From Brevibacterium sediminis (lineage in GTDB: Bacteria; Actinomycetota; Actinomycetes; Actinomycetales; Brevibacteriaceae), in assembly GCF_013623905.1 (NCBI RefSeq), contig NZ_JABKDD010000019.1:1-58354 (forward strand): a DNA stretch of 58,354 bases, written 5' to 3'. The translations under genes were made by a program, and so were the position numbers. How positions within the stretch are numbered: the stretch's first letter is position 1; the number at the start of each line of letters is the position of its first letter. This document shows, in pieces, positions 8,649 through 17,757 of the stretch. A model generated the notes under the pieces. The model searched no databases. It had not been told where the DNA came from and saw only the letters and a program-made list of their open reading frames with translations.

Positions 8649-9090
8649 ACCCGCGTTCGTTCAGGGAGTCGCGACCGACGACGCAGACGAAGGAACGGCG
8701 GTCATCGAGTTCATCTTCGCCTCCATCGTCCTGCTCATCCCGGTCATCTACCTCATGCTCACCCTCTCCCAGCTGCAGGCGGCCAGCTATGCGACCACCT
8801 CGGCGGCGATGTCGGCCTCACGTATCGCCGCCCGCGACGCGAACCCCTCGGAGGCTCGCGCCCATGCCGTCGCGAAAATGCATTTCGCGGACTTCGGGCT
8901 GCGTGATGCGCCGACTTCCATCACCTACTCGTGTGCCGGACCCTGTGGACAGGCCGGCTCTCTCATCACCGCTCGAGTCGAGACGAAAGTGTCACTGCCC
9001 GGGTTCCCGCTCCTCTTCGGCTCCGCCCGGTCTCCACACATCACATTGCGCGCAAACCACACCGACGTCGTCGCCACAGGACATCAGTGA
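8641..9090 (+). CDS. Second TadE-like pseudopilin
   Basis: 149 aa, GTG start inside the end of the previous tadE gene. It has the same N-terminal signature, DEGTAVIEFIFASIVLLIP, and a single membrane helix. It contains two Cys in a short CAGPC loop that may form a disulfide outside the cell. It is probably a minor pilin or adhesion component that works with the first TadE protein. Confidence 0.82.
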   Translation: MTEPAFVQGVATDDADEGTAVIEFIFASIVLLIPVIYLMLTLSQLQAASYATTSAAMSASRIAARDANPSEARAHAVAKMHFADFGLRDAPTSITYSCAGPCGQAGSLITARVETKVSLPGFPLLFGSARSPHITLRANHTDVVATGHQ

Positions 9091-9091
9091 T

Positions 9092-9577
9092 ATGCCGACC
9101 GCGGGAGAGCACATTTTGGAGCGATGTGAGGATTCGACGCGCGGTCAGGAGTCGGATCATGATTCGGATGCCGGGTCGATCACGCCGCTGGCGATCGGCT
9201 TCGTCGTCATCGCCTTGCTGCTCGCCTTCCTCATCGCTGCCCTGACCGACCTGCACATGGCCCGCCGAGAGCTGCAGGGGCTGGCCGATTCTGCGGCGCT
9301 GGCGGCCTCGGACTCATTCGAACCGGCTCCCGGAGACGATCCCGGTCTCGTGTTCTCACCTCCAGCGGCCAAACGCGCCGCCGGACGGTACCTCGACGCA
9401 GTGCCGACTCCGAAGGACATGGGCAATCTGCGGTTGAGCGCCGACGCCGATGGAACGCATTCGGTGCGCATCCGCATCGAAGCCCGCTACTCGCCGGCGC
9501 TGCTCTCACCGTTCGTGCCCGGCCTCATCGACCTCCACGCCACCGCTTATGCCCGGGGCGCCCTGCGCCTCGACTGA
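9092..9577 (+). CDS. TadG-like protein (Tad helicase-like N-terminal domain)
   Basis: 161 aa from the ATG at 9092, one base after the stop of the preceding gene. A longer frame reading back to 8789 overlaps the tadE gene and is a shadow. A hydrophilic 30-residue leader precedes AGSITPLAIGFVVIALLLA and a membrane helix, then a segment ARRELQGLADSAALAA, the typical beginning of TadG/von Willebrand-type Tad proteins. Here the protein ends after a short beta-rich region, so it is a minimal TadG-like form. It is the last gene of the tad operon. Confidence 0.8.
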   Translation: MPTAGEHILERCEDSTRGQESDHDSDAGSITPLAIGFVVIALLLAFLIAALTDLHMARRELQGLADSAALAASDSFEPAPGDDPGLVFSPPAAKRAAGRYLDAVPTPKDMGNLRLSADADGTHSVRIRIEARYSPALLSPFVPGLIDLHATAYARGALRLD

Positions 9578-9723
9578 TCAACCCGAGCCGTCTCCACCTC
9601 GACGCTGATTCCTGTGGGCACAGGTTCCACTCACGCATCCTGAGGCTGTGGATGCCCAAAGCGTATCCACAGGGCGCATTCTCGCTCTTGCCCAAGCCAT
9701 GCGCTCGCGGTGAGTCTGTGGGC

Positions 9724-12700
9724 ATGAGAACCCTGGGACTCATCCACCGCATTGAGACGAACGGAGCCGTCACGAGCATGAGCATCGAAGCCGAATCAGC
9801 CCAACCGGCCCTCGAGATCTTCCGGTCTGCCCTCGGAGCGGAACTGACTTCCCAGGACTTGGCCGTCGGCAACCGGCTCGACAACTACAGAAGCGAGTCG
9901 ATCAGCTGGGGTCATTGGCAGAGACTCAATCCCATCACTGTTGTTGGAGCGAATGTTCTGCGCACCACCGACGACTGTGCCGACTCCGCACAGACGAGCG
10001 TATCCGTCCTGGCAGGACCGGATGCGGGATTCACCCTGACGCTCGACCCACGGCGGGCCCACTTGTCTCGACTGCCCCACCCCGACTGTCTGACCATCAT
10101 CGACTCCAGCATCTCCCGCGCCCCTCAGCCGCTGCGACTCGTTGCCACGGGGACTGGGCCCGCCGTAGCTCTGGGTGCGACTGTGCTCGCACCGGGCCCG
10201 TCATTCGGTTCTTCAGTCGGCACTTCTTCCTCGGCTGCCCGTTCGGCTCCGCCGATCCGGTCCCCGCCGCTGCACCACAGCAATGACATCCACATCGCCC
10301 CGAAGACGGTCGACGATCCTCGGCCGGCCAGACCCCCACAGTGGTGGACGTTCCTCATCCCCGTCGGCATCGGCGTGGTGCTGGCCGTGGCCACCGGAAT
10401 GTGGTGGTTCCTGCTCTTCAGCGTCTCGGCCCCGCTCTCCGGGTGGGTTGCCTACGTGGTGGAGAAGAAGCGCTTCACCCGCGACAGCGCACAATGTCAA
10501 CTTGACCGCGACGAGGCGTTGGCCGAGGCGCGGGCCAGGCTGAGGTGCCTGGAGAAGTCGCACCGTCAGATGATCTTCTCGTCCCCTGGTCTGTGTCTGG
10601 GCTTCGGGACGGTCTTCAGCGACCTCACCATCGACGAACGGCTGCAGCATGGAACAGACCACGTCGACGGTCGGATCGTCTGCACCGATATGCCGATCCG
10701 CATCGATCCACGTACGACCACGGTCACCGTCAGCGGAACACCCGCAGTCCTGCGCACCATGGCCTTCGCCTGGTTGGCCGACCGGCGATTCAGATGGCGA
10801 CTGAGTCCCGAACTCTCATTGCTGCCGGAACTGGCAGGCACCGGGTTCTCCGCCGACCACGCATCGACCACTGTCGGGTCAGGGTCACGCCCAGACGCCG
10901 GCATCGACGATCCCATCTCGATCACCCTCGACGAGGCGGTTCACCCTGCCGTGCTCACGCTCACCGCCCCGCATGTTGGCTCTGCGGTCTCGCTGACGGT
11001 GGGCTCTCTCGCGCAGGCACGCACTACCTCGTCGACTGCACTCGGTGGCCCGGTGCCAGGACGGGCACTCGTCGCCACACTCATGCCGGCCGCGCGATTC
11101 GTCACTCTGCACTGTGGCCGCTCAGCCGAAAGCGGCCCCCGTGCCTGGCCCGACCACGGGCTCGGCGAGCTCTGCGACGATGCACCCGAGGCCATTCGAC
11201 AACGGTGGCGGTCTCGTACCTCGGGGCCGGTGCCGATCGGGCGCGGAACCGACGGTGACGTCGGCATCGATCTGTTCTCCGACGGTCCTCACGCTCTCGT
11301 CGCCGGCACCACGGGCAGCGGAAAATCCCTGCTCCTGCAGACATGGCTGCTGTCGATGGCCCTGGCACAGCCGCCTCGGCGACTGCGTTTCGTCCTCATC
11401 GACTTCAAAGGCGGGGCCACGTTCTCACCACTGCAGGATCTGCCGCACACCGACAGTGTGCTCGACGATTTCGACTCCGGTCACGCCTTTCGCGCTCTCG
11501 TCTCCGTGCGCGCCGAGATCACCCATCGGGAGCGGCTGTTGGCCGACCACGGGTGTGCCGATGTCACCGATCTCGCCGACCCTCCACCACGACTCGTCGT
11601 CGTCATCGACGAGTTCCATGCGCTGATGGCCACCCATCCTCGCGCCGCCGACCTGCTCGAACACCTCACAGCTCTCGGTCGGTCCCTCGGCGTCCACCTC
11701 ATTCTCGCCACTCAGCGCCCGATGGGCGTCGTGACCGGGCAGATGAAGGCGAACATCAACATTCGCGTGTGCCTGCGAGTGCGCGATGAGACCGATTCCT
11801 TCGACGTCATCGGCTCCGAGGCGGGCGCGTTCCTGCCCGCGGACAAGCCCGGCGCCGCCTGTCTGGACTCCGGGATCTGCGTCACCCGATTCCGCGTGGC
11901 GGTTCCTTTCGGAAATGACGCCCACACCGAGGCGGCCCTCCGCCCTCGCGTTCGTCCCTGGGTTCCGGGGCCGGTTCCGTCCCTGGCCAGCGGCGCCCAC
12001 GGCGTTCACGTCGACAACATCATCGCCGCGGCTCACGACATCGCCAGGGCCGAGGACGCTTCGGCTCATCGACAGGTGGTGCTGCCTCCCTTGCCGGGAC
12101 CTGAAGAGATGTCGGCCTGGGCGGCAGGGGCACTGGCCCATTCTGATGGTGAGCTCGCCGCTTCCTCTGCGGGACCGGTGACGGACGGTGGTGAATTCGC
12201 GCCGACAGTCACGGGGATCATCGATGTTCCCAGTCAGCAGCGGCAGCAGATGTGGACATTCGACCCGGACGTGGATGGTTCCACGATCCTCACAGGCGGC
12301 AGCCCGGACACCGTGGAATCCGTGCTTGCGACCATGGCACGAGCGGCCGCTCCGACCCGACGGATCATCGCGATCGGCAGGATCGCCGCGGTCCTCGACT
12401 GGGCCGAGATCAGCTGCGGATTGAGCTCGGGCTGGCGGATTCAGGCGGTGCTCGACCATCTCTCTGCCAGTGGGGGCCCGAGCAGATTCTCGCGCGCCGG
12501 TGAAAGCACAGATTCCCCGACCGGGTCGAGGCAGAGTCGACAGCCACCGAGCCTGATCGTCTGCAGCAACTGGGCCGAGTTCGTCGACTCGCTCGACCAC
12601 TACTGGGCCGAACGGGCCGAACGTCTCCTCGGACAAGGTGCCGAATCGGATCTCGTGTTCCTGCTCGCCGGGTGCCGGAATATGACGAGCAGGAGCTCTC

Positions 12701-13494
12701 GATTCGCCACCCAGATCATCTTTCCGCCCGAGGCCGGCGAAGACGGAACGAGCGTCGGGCTCAGCCGGCAGCGATTCGCCGGTTCGTGGCCGGATCTCCG
12801 CGCCGTCATCCGCGGTCCCCGCGCGCAGGCCGCCGGCGGGGACGGTGCCGATGTGCAGTTCGCACCCAGTGACGGCGCACGATTCGATTCGTCGATGTCC
12901 GAGGCGGGCACGAGCATCTTCGGCGGATCACCCCATATTCCGGTGGCCCGAAAAGGTTTCGCTCCACGCTGGCGGGGGCTTGACCAGTCTGTGGGCATGG
13001 GCGAAGAAACCTGCGGCGGCATGTCGGGCTGCATCCCGGTCGGCGTTGATGCTTTCGACGACCTCGTGGTGTGGGATCCGCGGCGAGACGGTTCGGTGCT
13101 CACCGTTCGCGGTTCTCCGCAGAGCGGCAAGACCGGATTCGCGACGTACCTGGGCCGCCTCGGCGGGATCTCTGTTCACGATGATGCGCACATGGAATCG
13201 GAACCAACCGACTGGGATCTGCTCGACGGACGCTTCCATGTGCTCACTGTGCCGACACGGTTCACTCCCGGCTATGGTTCCCCTCTGGCCAAAGCTCAGA
13301 GTCTCGGACCGCTGCTCGTGCTCGGTGCACATACCAGGCAAGACCTCACCGGGCTCGGAGTGCTGCGGCAACCCCCGCTCGACGGGCTGCCGGGAACGGG
13401 CTGGTTCGTCACCGAGGACCAGGCCCGCCCCATCCGACTCTTCGCCCCGACAGGAGTCGAGCGTGAGTCAGCTGACGTCAGCAGGCGGTCCTGA
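9724..13494 (+). CDS. EccC/EssC-like FtsK/SpoIIIE ATPase (orphan)
   Basis: 1256 aa from the ATG at 9724, with GGTGAG upstream; an ATG at 9652 would add 24 residues that look unlike a domain start. Domains: an N-terminal ubiquitin/FHA-like region (1-150), a Pro/Ser linker, two close membrane helices (about 206-245), then a main FtsK-type ATPase with Walker A GTTGSGKS (about 527-534), the LIDFKGGATF motif, Walker B LVVVIDEFHAL (about 623) and LATQRP. A weaker C-terminal ATPase module has GSPQSGKT near residue 1130. This is the layout of the type VII secretion motor EssC/EccC. No WXG100 substrate or other type VII gene lies nearby, so its substrate is unknown. It ends 27 nt inside the convergent GNAT gene. 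Confidence 0.85.
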   Translation: MRTLGLIHRIETNGAVTSMSIEAESAQPALEIFRSALGAELTSQDLAVGNRLDNYRSESISWGHWQRLNPITVVGANVLRTTDDCADSAQTSVSVLAGPDAGFTLTLDPRRAHLSRLPHPDCLTIIDSSISRAPQPLRLVATGTGPAVALGATVLAPGPSFGSSVGTSSSAARSAPPIRSPPLHHSNDIHIAPKTVDDPRPARPPQWWTFLIPVGIGVVLAVATGMWWFLLFSVSAPLSGWVAYVVEKKRFTRDSAQCQLDRDEALAEARARLRCLEKSHRQMIFSSPGLCLGFGTVFSDLTIDERLQHGTDHVDGRIVCTDMPIRIDPRTTTVTVSGTPAVLRTMAFAWLADRRFRWRLSPELSLLPELAGTGFSADHASTTVGSGSRPDAGIDDPISITLDEAVHPAVLTLTAPHVGSAVSLTVGSLAQARTTSSTALGGPVPGRALVATLMPAARFVTLHCGRSAESGPRAWPDHGLGELCDDAPEAIRQRWRSRTSGPVPIGRGTDGDVGIDLFSDGPHALVAGTTGSGKSLLLQTWLLSMALAQPPRRLRFVLIDFKGGATFSPLQDLPHTDSVLDDFDSGHAFRALVSVRAEITHRERLLADHGCADVTDLADPPPRLVVVIDEFHALMATHPRAADLLEHLTALGRSLGVHLILATQRPMGVVTGQMKANINIRVCLRVRDETDSFDVIGSEAGAFLPADKPGAACLDSGICVTRFRVAVPFGNDAHTEAALRPRVRPWVPGPVPSLASGAHGVHVDNIIAAAHDIARAEDASAHRQVVLPPLPGPEEMSAWAAGALAHSDGELAASSAGPVTDGGEFAPTVTGIIDVPSQQRQQMWTFDPDVDGSTILTGGSPDTVESVLATMARAAAPTRRIIAIGRIAAVLDWAEISCGLSSGWRIQAVLDHLSASGGPSRFSRAGESTDSPTGSRQSRQPPSLIVCSNWAEFVDSLDHYWAERAERLLGQGAESDLVFLLAGCRNMTSRSSRFATQIIFPPEAGEDGTSVGLSRQRFAGSWPDLRAVIRGPRAQAAGGDGADVQFAPSDGARFDSSMSEAGTSIFGGSPHIPVARKGFAPRWRGLDQSVGMGEETCGGMSGCIPVGVDAFDDLVVWDPRRDGSVLTVRGSPQSGKTGFATYLGRLGGISVHDDAHMESEPTDWDLLDGRFHVLTVPTRFTPGYGSPLAKAQSLGPLLVLGAHTRQDLTGLGVLRQPPLDGLPGTGWFVTEDQARPIRLFAPTGVERESADVSRRS

Positions 13495-14508
13495 GAGAGT
13501 CTCGTAGCGGTAGAGCTCGGTGGCGGTTCCGGAGTCGAGCAGTCGATCGGCGAGCGCCGAGATCACGGGCATTCCGCTCGTGACCTCGATGACGACATCG
13601 GCGTCGACCGACAGCCTGGCCAACAGGAGTTCGGCATCGGCGACGGCCGCGGCGAAGTCCTCACCCGTGGTGTCTGCGGCATCGTCGCGAGTCTCGAACA
13701 TCGACCCGAGGATGAGCTCGGTCGGCGGTTCCTCGTCGACCTGGTCGACAACAGCGGTCCCGTCGCCGGCGGTCGAACCGGCACCCGGTTCACCGGCCGA
13801 GGGCAGAACACCGGCGGTCTCATCGGCCTCCCGCGCATAGGACACGGCGAAGGCGCTGAGTCCACCCGCCTCGGCGGTCCCGGCAGCGCCATTCAGCAGC
13901 GCGGCACCATGAGCTCCGGCCGCCTCGGAGAGGAAAGCGTTATTCACCTGTCCGATGGTCAGCGGGCCGACGGCATCGTCTCGGTTGACGGCGGTGTACC
14001 AGGCGAGGAATGCCTTCGTCAGCTTCACCGAACCGGTGGCAACGATCTCGAGGTCCTCGGCCCGACCGCCGCCGGCCGGAGGCAGAGCACCAGCGGGGAC
14101 CCGGATCACGCGGGTCGTTGTCAGCGGAGTGAACCCGAGCGCCTGCGCGAAGCCCTCTCCCGGGCTGCCGGCGTGCACACGGGCACGCAGATCGAGGCCC
14201 TCGAGTGCGGTTCCCCGTGTCTCCGCGCACACTGCGTCGAAGAGTTCACGCCCCTGACCATGTCCCTGCTCCTCGGCGGCGACCTCGACGTGGACCCACG
14301 CCCGGTAGGGGTGAAGCGGGGATTCGGCGATCGCGGCGGCTCCGACGGGAACGTCGGGGACCACCTCGGCGACGACGGAGCGGATCAACGGCGAATCCGA
14401 GGACGGACGGAACAAGGACCTGGCCATATGACCGGCCGGGGTGGTCGCGTCGGCGAACACCTCATTCAGGCGCAGATCGTCACCGTCGGTCAGCTCTCGA
14501 ATCGGCAT
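13468..14508 (-). CDS. GNAT family N-acetyltransferase
   Basis: 346 aa; the start is supported by AAGGAGC 6 nt upstream. The first 150 residues form a GNAT domain with the acetyl-CoA loop EEQGHGQGREL. The second half looks like a weaker, possibly non-catalytic domain interrupted by an acidic, Gly-rich linker (about 215-255). The substrate cannot be told from the sequence. Its 3' end overlaps the 3' end of the convergent EssC-like gene by 27 bp. It is divergent from the purine nucleoside phosphorylase gene, with only about 45 bp between the start codons. Confidence 0.85.
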   Translation of the reverse strand: MPIRELTDGDDLRLNEVFADATTPAGHMARSLFRPSSDSPLIRSVVAEVVPDVPVGAAAIAESPLHPYRAWVHVEVAAEEQGHGQGRELFDAVCAETRGTALEGLDLRARVHAGSPGEGFAQALGFTPLTTTRVIRVPAGALPPAGGGRAEDLEIVATGSVKLTKAFLAWYTAVNRDDAVGPLTIGQVNNAFLSEAAGAHGAALLNGAAGTAEAGGLSAFAVSYAREADETAGVLPSAGEPGAGSTAGDGTAVVDQVDEEPPTELILGSMFETRDDAADTTGEDFAAAVADAELLLARLSVDADVVIEVTSGMPVISALADRLLDSGTATELYRYETLSGPPADVS

Positions 14509-14539
14509 GTGCTCGCTCCTTGGGCGGTGGGGAACTTGA

Positions 14540-14545
14540 TAATCT
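14540..14545 (+). promoter_or_regulatory. -10 box of a leaderless promoter
   Basis: TAATCT lies exactly 7 nt before the ATG at 14553, so transcription would start at the A of the start codon. No Shine-Dalgarno sequence lies in the gap. Confidence 0.5.
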
Positions 14546-14552
14546 TGGCGTC

Positions 14553-15362
14553 ATGACTGACTTAAGCGATCCTACCGCCGCCGCGCACGCCGCGGCCACG
14601 ACCATCAACGCGAACGCGGGCATCGAAGCCCATGACATCGCGCTCGTCCTCGGCTCCGGTTGGGGCGGGGCGGCGGACCTCCTCGGCGAGACCGTTGCCG
14701 AGATCTCCGCGGCGGAGGTCCCCGGATTCCACGCCCCCGCCGTCGAGGGCCACGGCGCGACGTTGCGCACGGTGCGCATCGAAGCCAGCGGCAAGCATGC
14801 GCTCGTCCTCGGATCGCGCACCCACTACTACGAGGGCAAGGGTGTCCGGGCGGTTGCCCACGGTGTGCGCACCGCCGCGGCTGCCGGCTGTTCCTCGCTG
14901 GTGCTGACGAACGGGTGCGGCGGGCTCAACCGCAATTGGGGGCCCGGCACTCCGGTGCTCATCTCCGATCACATCAATCTCACCGGCACCTCTCCGATCG
15001 AGGGCGCGAACTTCGTCGATCTCACCGATCTGTACTCCCCGCGGATGCGCGCCATCGCCAAGGAGATCGACCCGACGCTCGACGAGGGCGTGTACGCACA
15101 GTTCCGCGGACCTCATTACGAGACCCCCGCTGAGGTGCGCATGGCTGGGGTCCTCGGTGCCGATCTGGTGGGAATGTCGACGACGTTGGAGGCCATCGCC
15201 GCACGTCAGTCCGGGCTCGAACTCATGGGAATTTCGCTGGTGACGAACCTTGCCGCCGGCATCCAGGAGACCCCGCTCTCTCATGCAGAGGTCATCGAAG
15301 CCGGAGCCGCGGCCGCCCCGCGCATCTCCCGTCTGCTCGCCGACATCGTCGCGAAGCTCTGA
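14553..15362 (+). CDS. Purine nucleoside phosphorylase, trimeric type
   Basis: 269 aa from the ATG at 14553; upstream in-frame codons belong to the shadow of the GNAT gene. It splits purine (deoxy)nucleosides with phosphate into base and (deoxy)ribose-1-phosphate. Family motifs are visible in order: GSGWGG near residue 32, SRTHYYEGK, VLTNGCGGLN, GPHYETPAEVRM and VGMSTTLEAIAAR, the last contacting base and phosphate in this class. It probably forms an operon with the phosphosugar mutase 60 bp downstream, which can convert the pentose-1-phosphate to the 5-phosphate. A TAATCT box 7 nt before the start suggests a leaderless mRNA. Confidence 0.95.
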   Translation: MTDLSDPTAAAHAAATTINANAGIEAHDIALVLGSGWGGAADLLGETVAEISAAEVPGFHAPAVEGHGATLRTVRIEASGKHALVLGSRTHYYEGKGVRAVAHGVRTAAAAGCSSLVLTNGCGGLNRNWGPGTPVLISDHINLTGTSPIEGANFVDLTDLYSPRMRAIAKEIDPTLDEGVYAQFRGPHYETPAEVRMAGVLGADLVGMSTTLEAIAARQSGLELMGISLVTNLAAGIQETPLSHAEVIEAGAAAAPRISRLLADIVAKL

Positions 15363-15423
15363 GACGGCCAGCCCCACTCCGCGCTCCCCCGCCCCGCCAC
15401 CGCGAATTCGCAAAGGACCTCAT

Positions 15424-17235
15424 ATGACCCGCGTAGCCGACCGCTTCACGAATGGATTCGACGCCGAGGTGGTCCGTGCCTGGATCGCCGACGACCCTGA
15501 TCCGCAGACGGCCATCTCCTTGGAGCACATCCTCGCCGAGGCCGAGAGCGGCGACGAGGCGGCGGTCGCCGATCTCGAGGACCGGTTCTCCGGTCCCCTC
15601 GTCTTCGGCACGGCCGGTCTGCGCGGCGAGATCGCCGCCGGCCCTAACCGGATGAACCGAGCCGTCGTCATCCGTGCCGCCGCCGGACTGGCCGCATTCC
15701 TCGCAGACACCGTCGGTGAGGGCTTCCAAGTCGTCATCGGGTGCGATGCCCGGTACAAGTCCGCGGAGTTCGCCGCCGACACTGCCGCCGTCATCACCGC
15801 CGCCGGCGGAGTCGCGATTCAGCTGCCCGAGCAGCTGCCGACCCCGCTGCTGGCTTTCGCGCTGTCGCAGCGCGGGGCCGATGCCGGAGTCATGGTCACG
15901 GCCAGCCACAACCCACCGGCTGACAACGGCTACAAGGTCTACCTGGGACAGCGTCCGCTGCAGGCGATCGGATCCGAGGCCGACGCCGAAGCGGGTGCCG
16001 GAGCGCAGATCGTCAGCCCGGCCGATGCGCTCATCGCCGAAAAGATCTCAGCAGTCGAGTCCGTGACGTCTGTGTCACGTGCGGAGTCCGGGTGGGAACA
16101 TCTCGACGAGTCGATCGTCGAGGACTATCTGTCGCGCATCGACGATCTGGGTGTCCGGGCGGAGTCGGATCTCTCGATCGTGCTGACCTCGCTGCATGGT
16201 GTCGGTGCCGGAGTCGCCGAGGCTGCTCTGACCCGCACCGGGTTCACAAACCTCCACCCGGTGGCCTCCCAGCAGGCACCGGATCCGGACTTCCCGACGG
16301 TGTCCTTCCCGAACCCGGAGGAAGCCGGGGCACTCGATGAGTCCTTTGCCCTGGCCCGTGAGGTCGGTGCCGAACTCATCATCGCCAACGATCCGGATGC
16401 AGACCGGTTCTCTGCGGCCATCCCCGATGAGTCGGCGGCTATCGGCTACCGTCAGCTCTCCGGCGACGAGGTGGGGCTGCTGTTGGGTGAGGACCTCGCG
16501 GGCCGACTCGCAAAAAGCGGTTCAGACGGCGCCGTTTTCGCGAACTCGATCGTGTCCTCCCGGGCTCTCGCGGCTGCGGTTAAGAGCCACGGTTTCGCCG
16601 CAGTGAACACACTCACTGGTTTCAAGTGGATATCTCGTGCCAGTCTCGGGCTTGTCTTCGGCTACGAAGAAGCACTCGGCTACTGCGTCGACCCTATGAT
16701 CGTACGCGACAAGGACGGGATTTCGGCGGCTGTGACGTTCGCGGCACTCGCATCGCGGCTGAAGGCGGCCGGCAGCAGCATCGACGCCGAACTCGATCGC
16801 ATCCGCAATCGCGACGGATACTTCGCCACCGCTCCGCTGAGTTTCCGTCTCGACGATGTCTCTCTCATCGGCACGGCCATGGCGAAGCTGCGTGAGAACC
16901 CTCCGGCCGCTCTTGCCGGCTCCCCGGTCGCCGCGGTCCACGACCTGTCGGCAGGGTATGAGGGGCTGCCGCCGACCGATGGAATCCTGCTCCTCTCGGA
17001 GTCGAACTCGCGGGTCATCGTGCGTCCTTCGGGTACCGAGCCGAAACTGAAATGCTATCTTGAGGTCGTCGCCGAACCCTCGGAAATCCAGGCTGCGGCC
17101 GAGGCCGATGCACGTGCTGCGGCCAGCGCCGGAGTGCGCCTGCCGACCTCCTCGGCCAGCGCCTCGCTGAAACCGGCCCTAACGGAGCGCCTGAACACGA
17201 TCACCACCGAGCTCAAAACCTTCTTCGCCCTCTAA
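15424..17235 (+). CDS. Phospho-sugar mutase (likely phosphopentomutase role)
   Basis: 603 aa from the ATG at 15424, with AAAGGA 8 nt upstream. Member of the alpha-D-phosphohexomutase superfamily: active-site serine loop TASHNPPADNGYK, metal loop NDPDADRFS, sugar-binding loop GYEEALGYCVDP and C-terminal phosphate loop RPSGTEPKLK, so all four domains are intact. The length fits the long PgmB/PGM2-like branch, which includes enzymes acting on both hexose and pentose phosphates. Placed between purine nucleoside phosphorylase and deoC, it most likely turns (deoxy)ribose-1-phosphate into the 5-phosphate for the aldolase; no separate deoB is present in the window. Its TAA stop is the first triplet of palindromic repeat copy B. 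Confidence 0.9.
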   Translation: MTRVADRFTNGFDAEVVRAWIADDPDPQTAISLEHILAEAESGDEAAVADLEDRFSGPLVFGTAGLRGEIAAGPNRMNRAVVIRAAAGLAAFLADTVGEGFQVVIGCDARYKSAEFAADTAAVITAAGGVAIQLPEQLPTPLLAFALSQRGADAGVMVTASHNPPADNGYKVYLGQRPLQAIGSEADAEAGAGAQIVSPADALIAEKISAVESVTSVSRAESGWEHLDESIVEDYLSRIDDLGVRAESDLSIVLTSLHGVGAGVAEAALTRTGFTNLHPVASQQAPDPDFPTVSFPNPEEAGALDESFALAREVGAELIIANDPDADRFSAAIPDESAAIGYRQLSGDEVGLLLGEDLAGRLAKSGSDGAVFANSIVSSRALAAAVKSHGFAAVNTLTGFKWISRASLGLVFGYEEALGYCVDPMIVRDKDGISAAVTFAALASRLKAAGSSIDAELDRIRNRDGYFATAPLSFRLDDVSLIGTAMAKLRENPPAALAGSPVAAVHDLSAGYEGLPPTDGILLLSESNSRVIVRPSGTEPKLKCYLEVVAEPSEIQAAAEADARAAASAGVRLPTSSASASLKPALTERLNTITTELKTFFAL

Positions 17236-17300
17236 TTACTACCTCACGGCGGCCCAGCAACCTCGCGCGAGGTTGCTGGGCCGCCGTCACGTAGTATTTA
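17233..17300. repeat. Stop-codon palindrome, copy B (full length)
   Basis: The most complete copy: 68 bp, centred between 17266 and 17267, arms pairing over 34 bp with few mismatches. It starts with TAATTACTAC, whose TAA is the mutase stop codon, and ends with GTAGTATTTA, so TAA is present at both ends, one on each strand. The centre is CGCGCG. The hairpin may act as a bidirectional terminator. Confidence 0.9.
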
Positions 17301-17329
17301 GGGCCCGTAGAAATAAGAAGGAGGTAACG

Positions 17330-17746
17330 ATGGACGTTCCCCACGATCCAGAGGCCGACGCGGTTCTGACCAGCCTGCTGGGATCACTGGGCGAAAGCAG
17401 CAGCGTCTTCGGTGCCGGTCGCCTCGGTGCCGAGTGGTCGGCGAAGCGGCTGAAGACCGAAACCCATCACGCCGTCATCGAAGTTCCACCGGATGAGACC
17501 GAACGCGTTCTCAATCAGGTGACTCAGCTGGTGTCCGCACACACTCCTGCGACCGACGACCCTGTCGTCACCATCCGCGGTGTCATCGGATCAGGCTTCG
17601 CGTCGATGAATCCGACCTACGTCATCGTCGTACTCGACCGGAGAGAGTCGACCCTGGGGATCGCGGCCCATGCAAAAGAGGGCCTCATCAAACAGCGAAC
17701 GGCGCAGAAGGCCGTCACTAAGATCCGGGAAGCCATCGCCCTCTGA
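17330..17746 (+). CDS. Conserved-looking hypothetical protein between two palindromes
   Basis: 138 aa from the ATG at 17330, preceded by AGAAGGAGGT at 17317-17326, one of the strongest ribosome sites in the window; a start at 17273 would fall inside the palindrome and is unlikely. No signal peptide or membrane helix. It appears to be an alpha/beta protein with a Ser/Gly-rich N-terminus, a central TIRGVIGSGFASMNPTYVIV segment and a basic C-terminal helix. I do not recognise the family. It is bounded by palindrome copies B and C (29 bp upstream, 11 bp downstream), so it is probably transcribed and terminated as its own unit. Confidence 0.8.
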   Translation: MDVPHDPEADAVLTSLLGSLGESSSVFGAGRLGAEWSAKRLKTETHHAVIEVPPDETERVLNQVTQLVSAHTPATDDPVVTIRGVIGSGFASMNPTYVIVVLDRRESTLGIAAHAKEGLIKQRTAQKAVTKIREAIAL

Positions 17747-17757
17747 CACTCCCAGAA

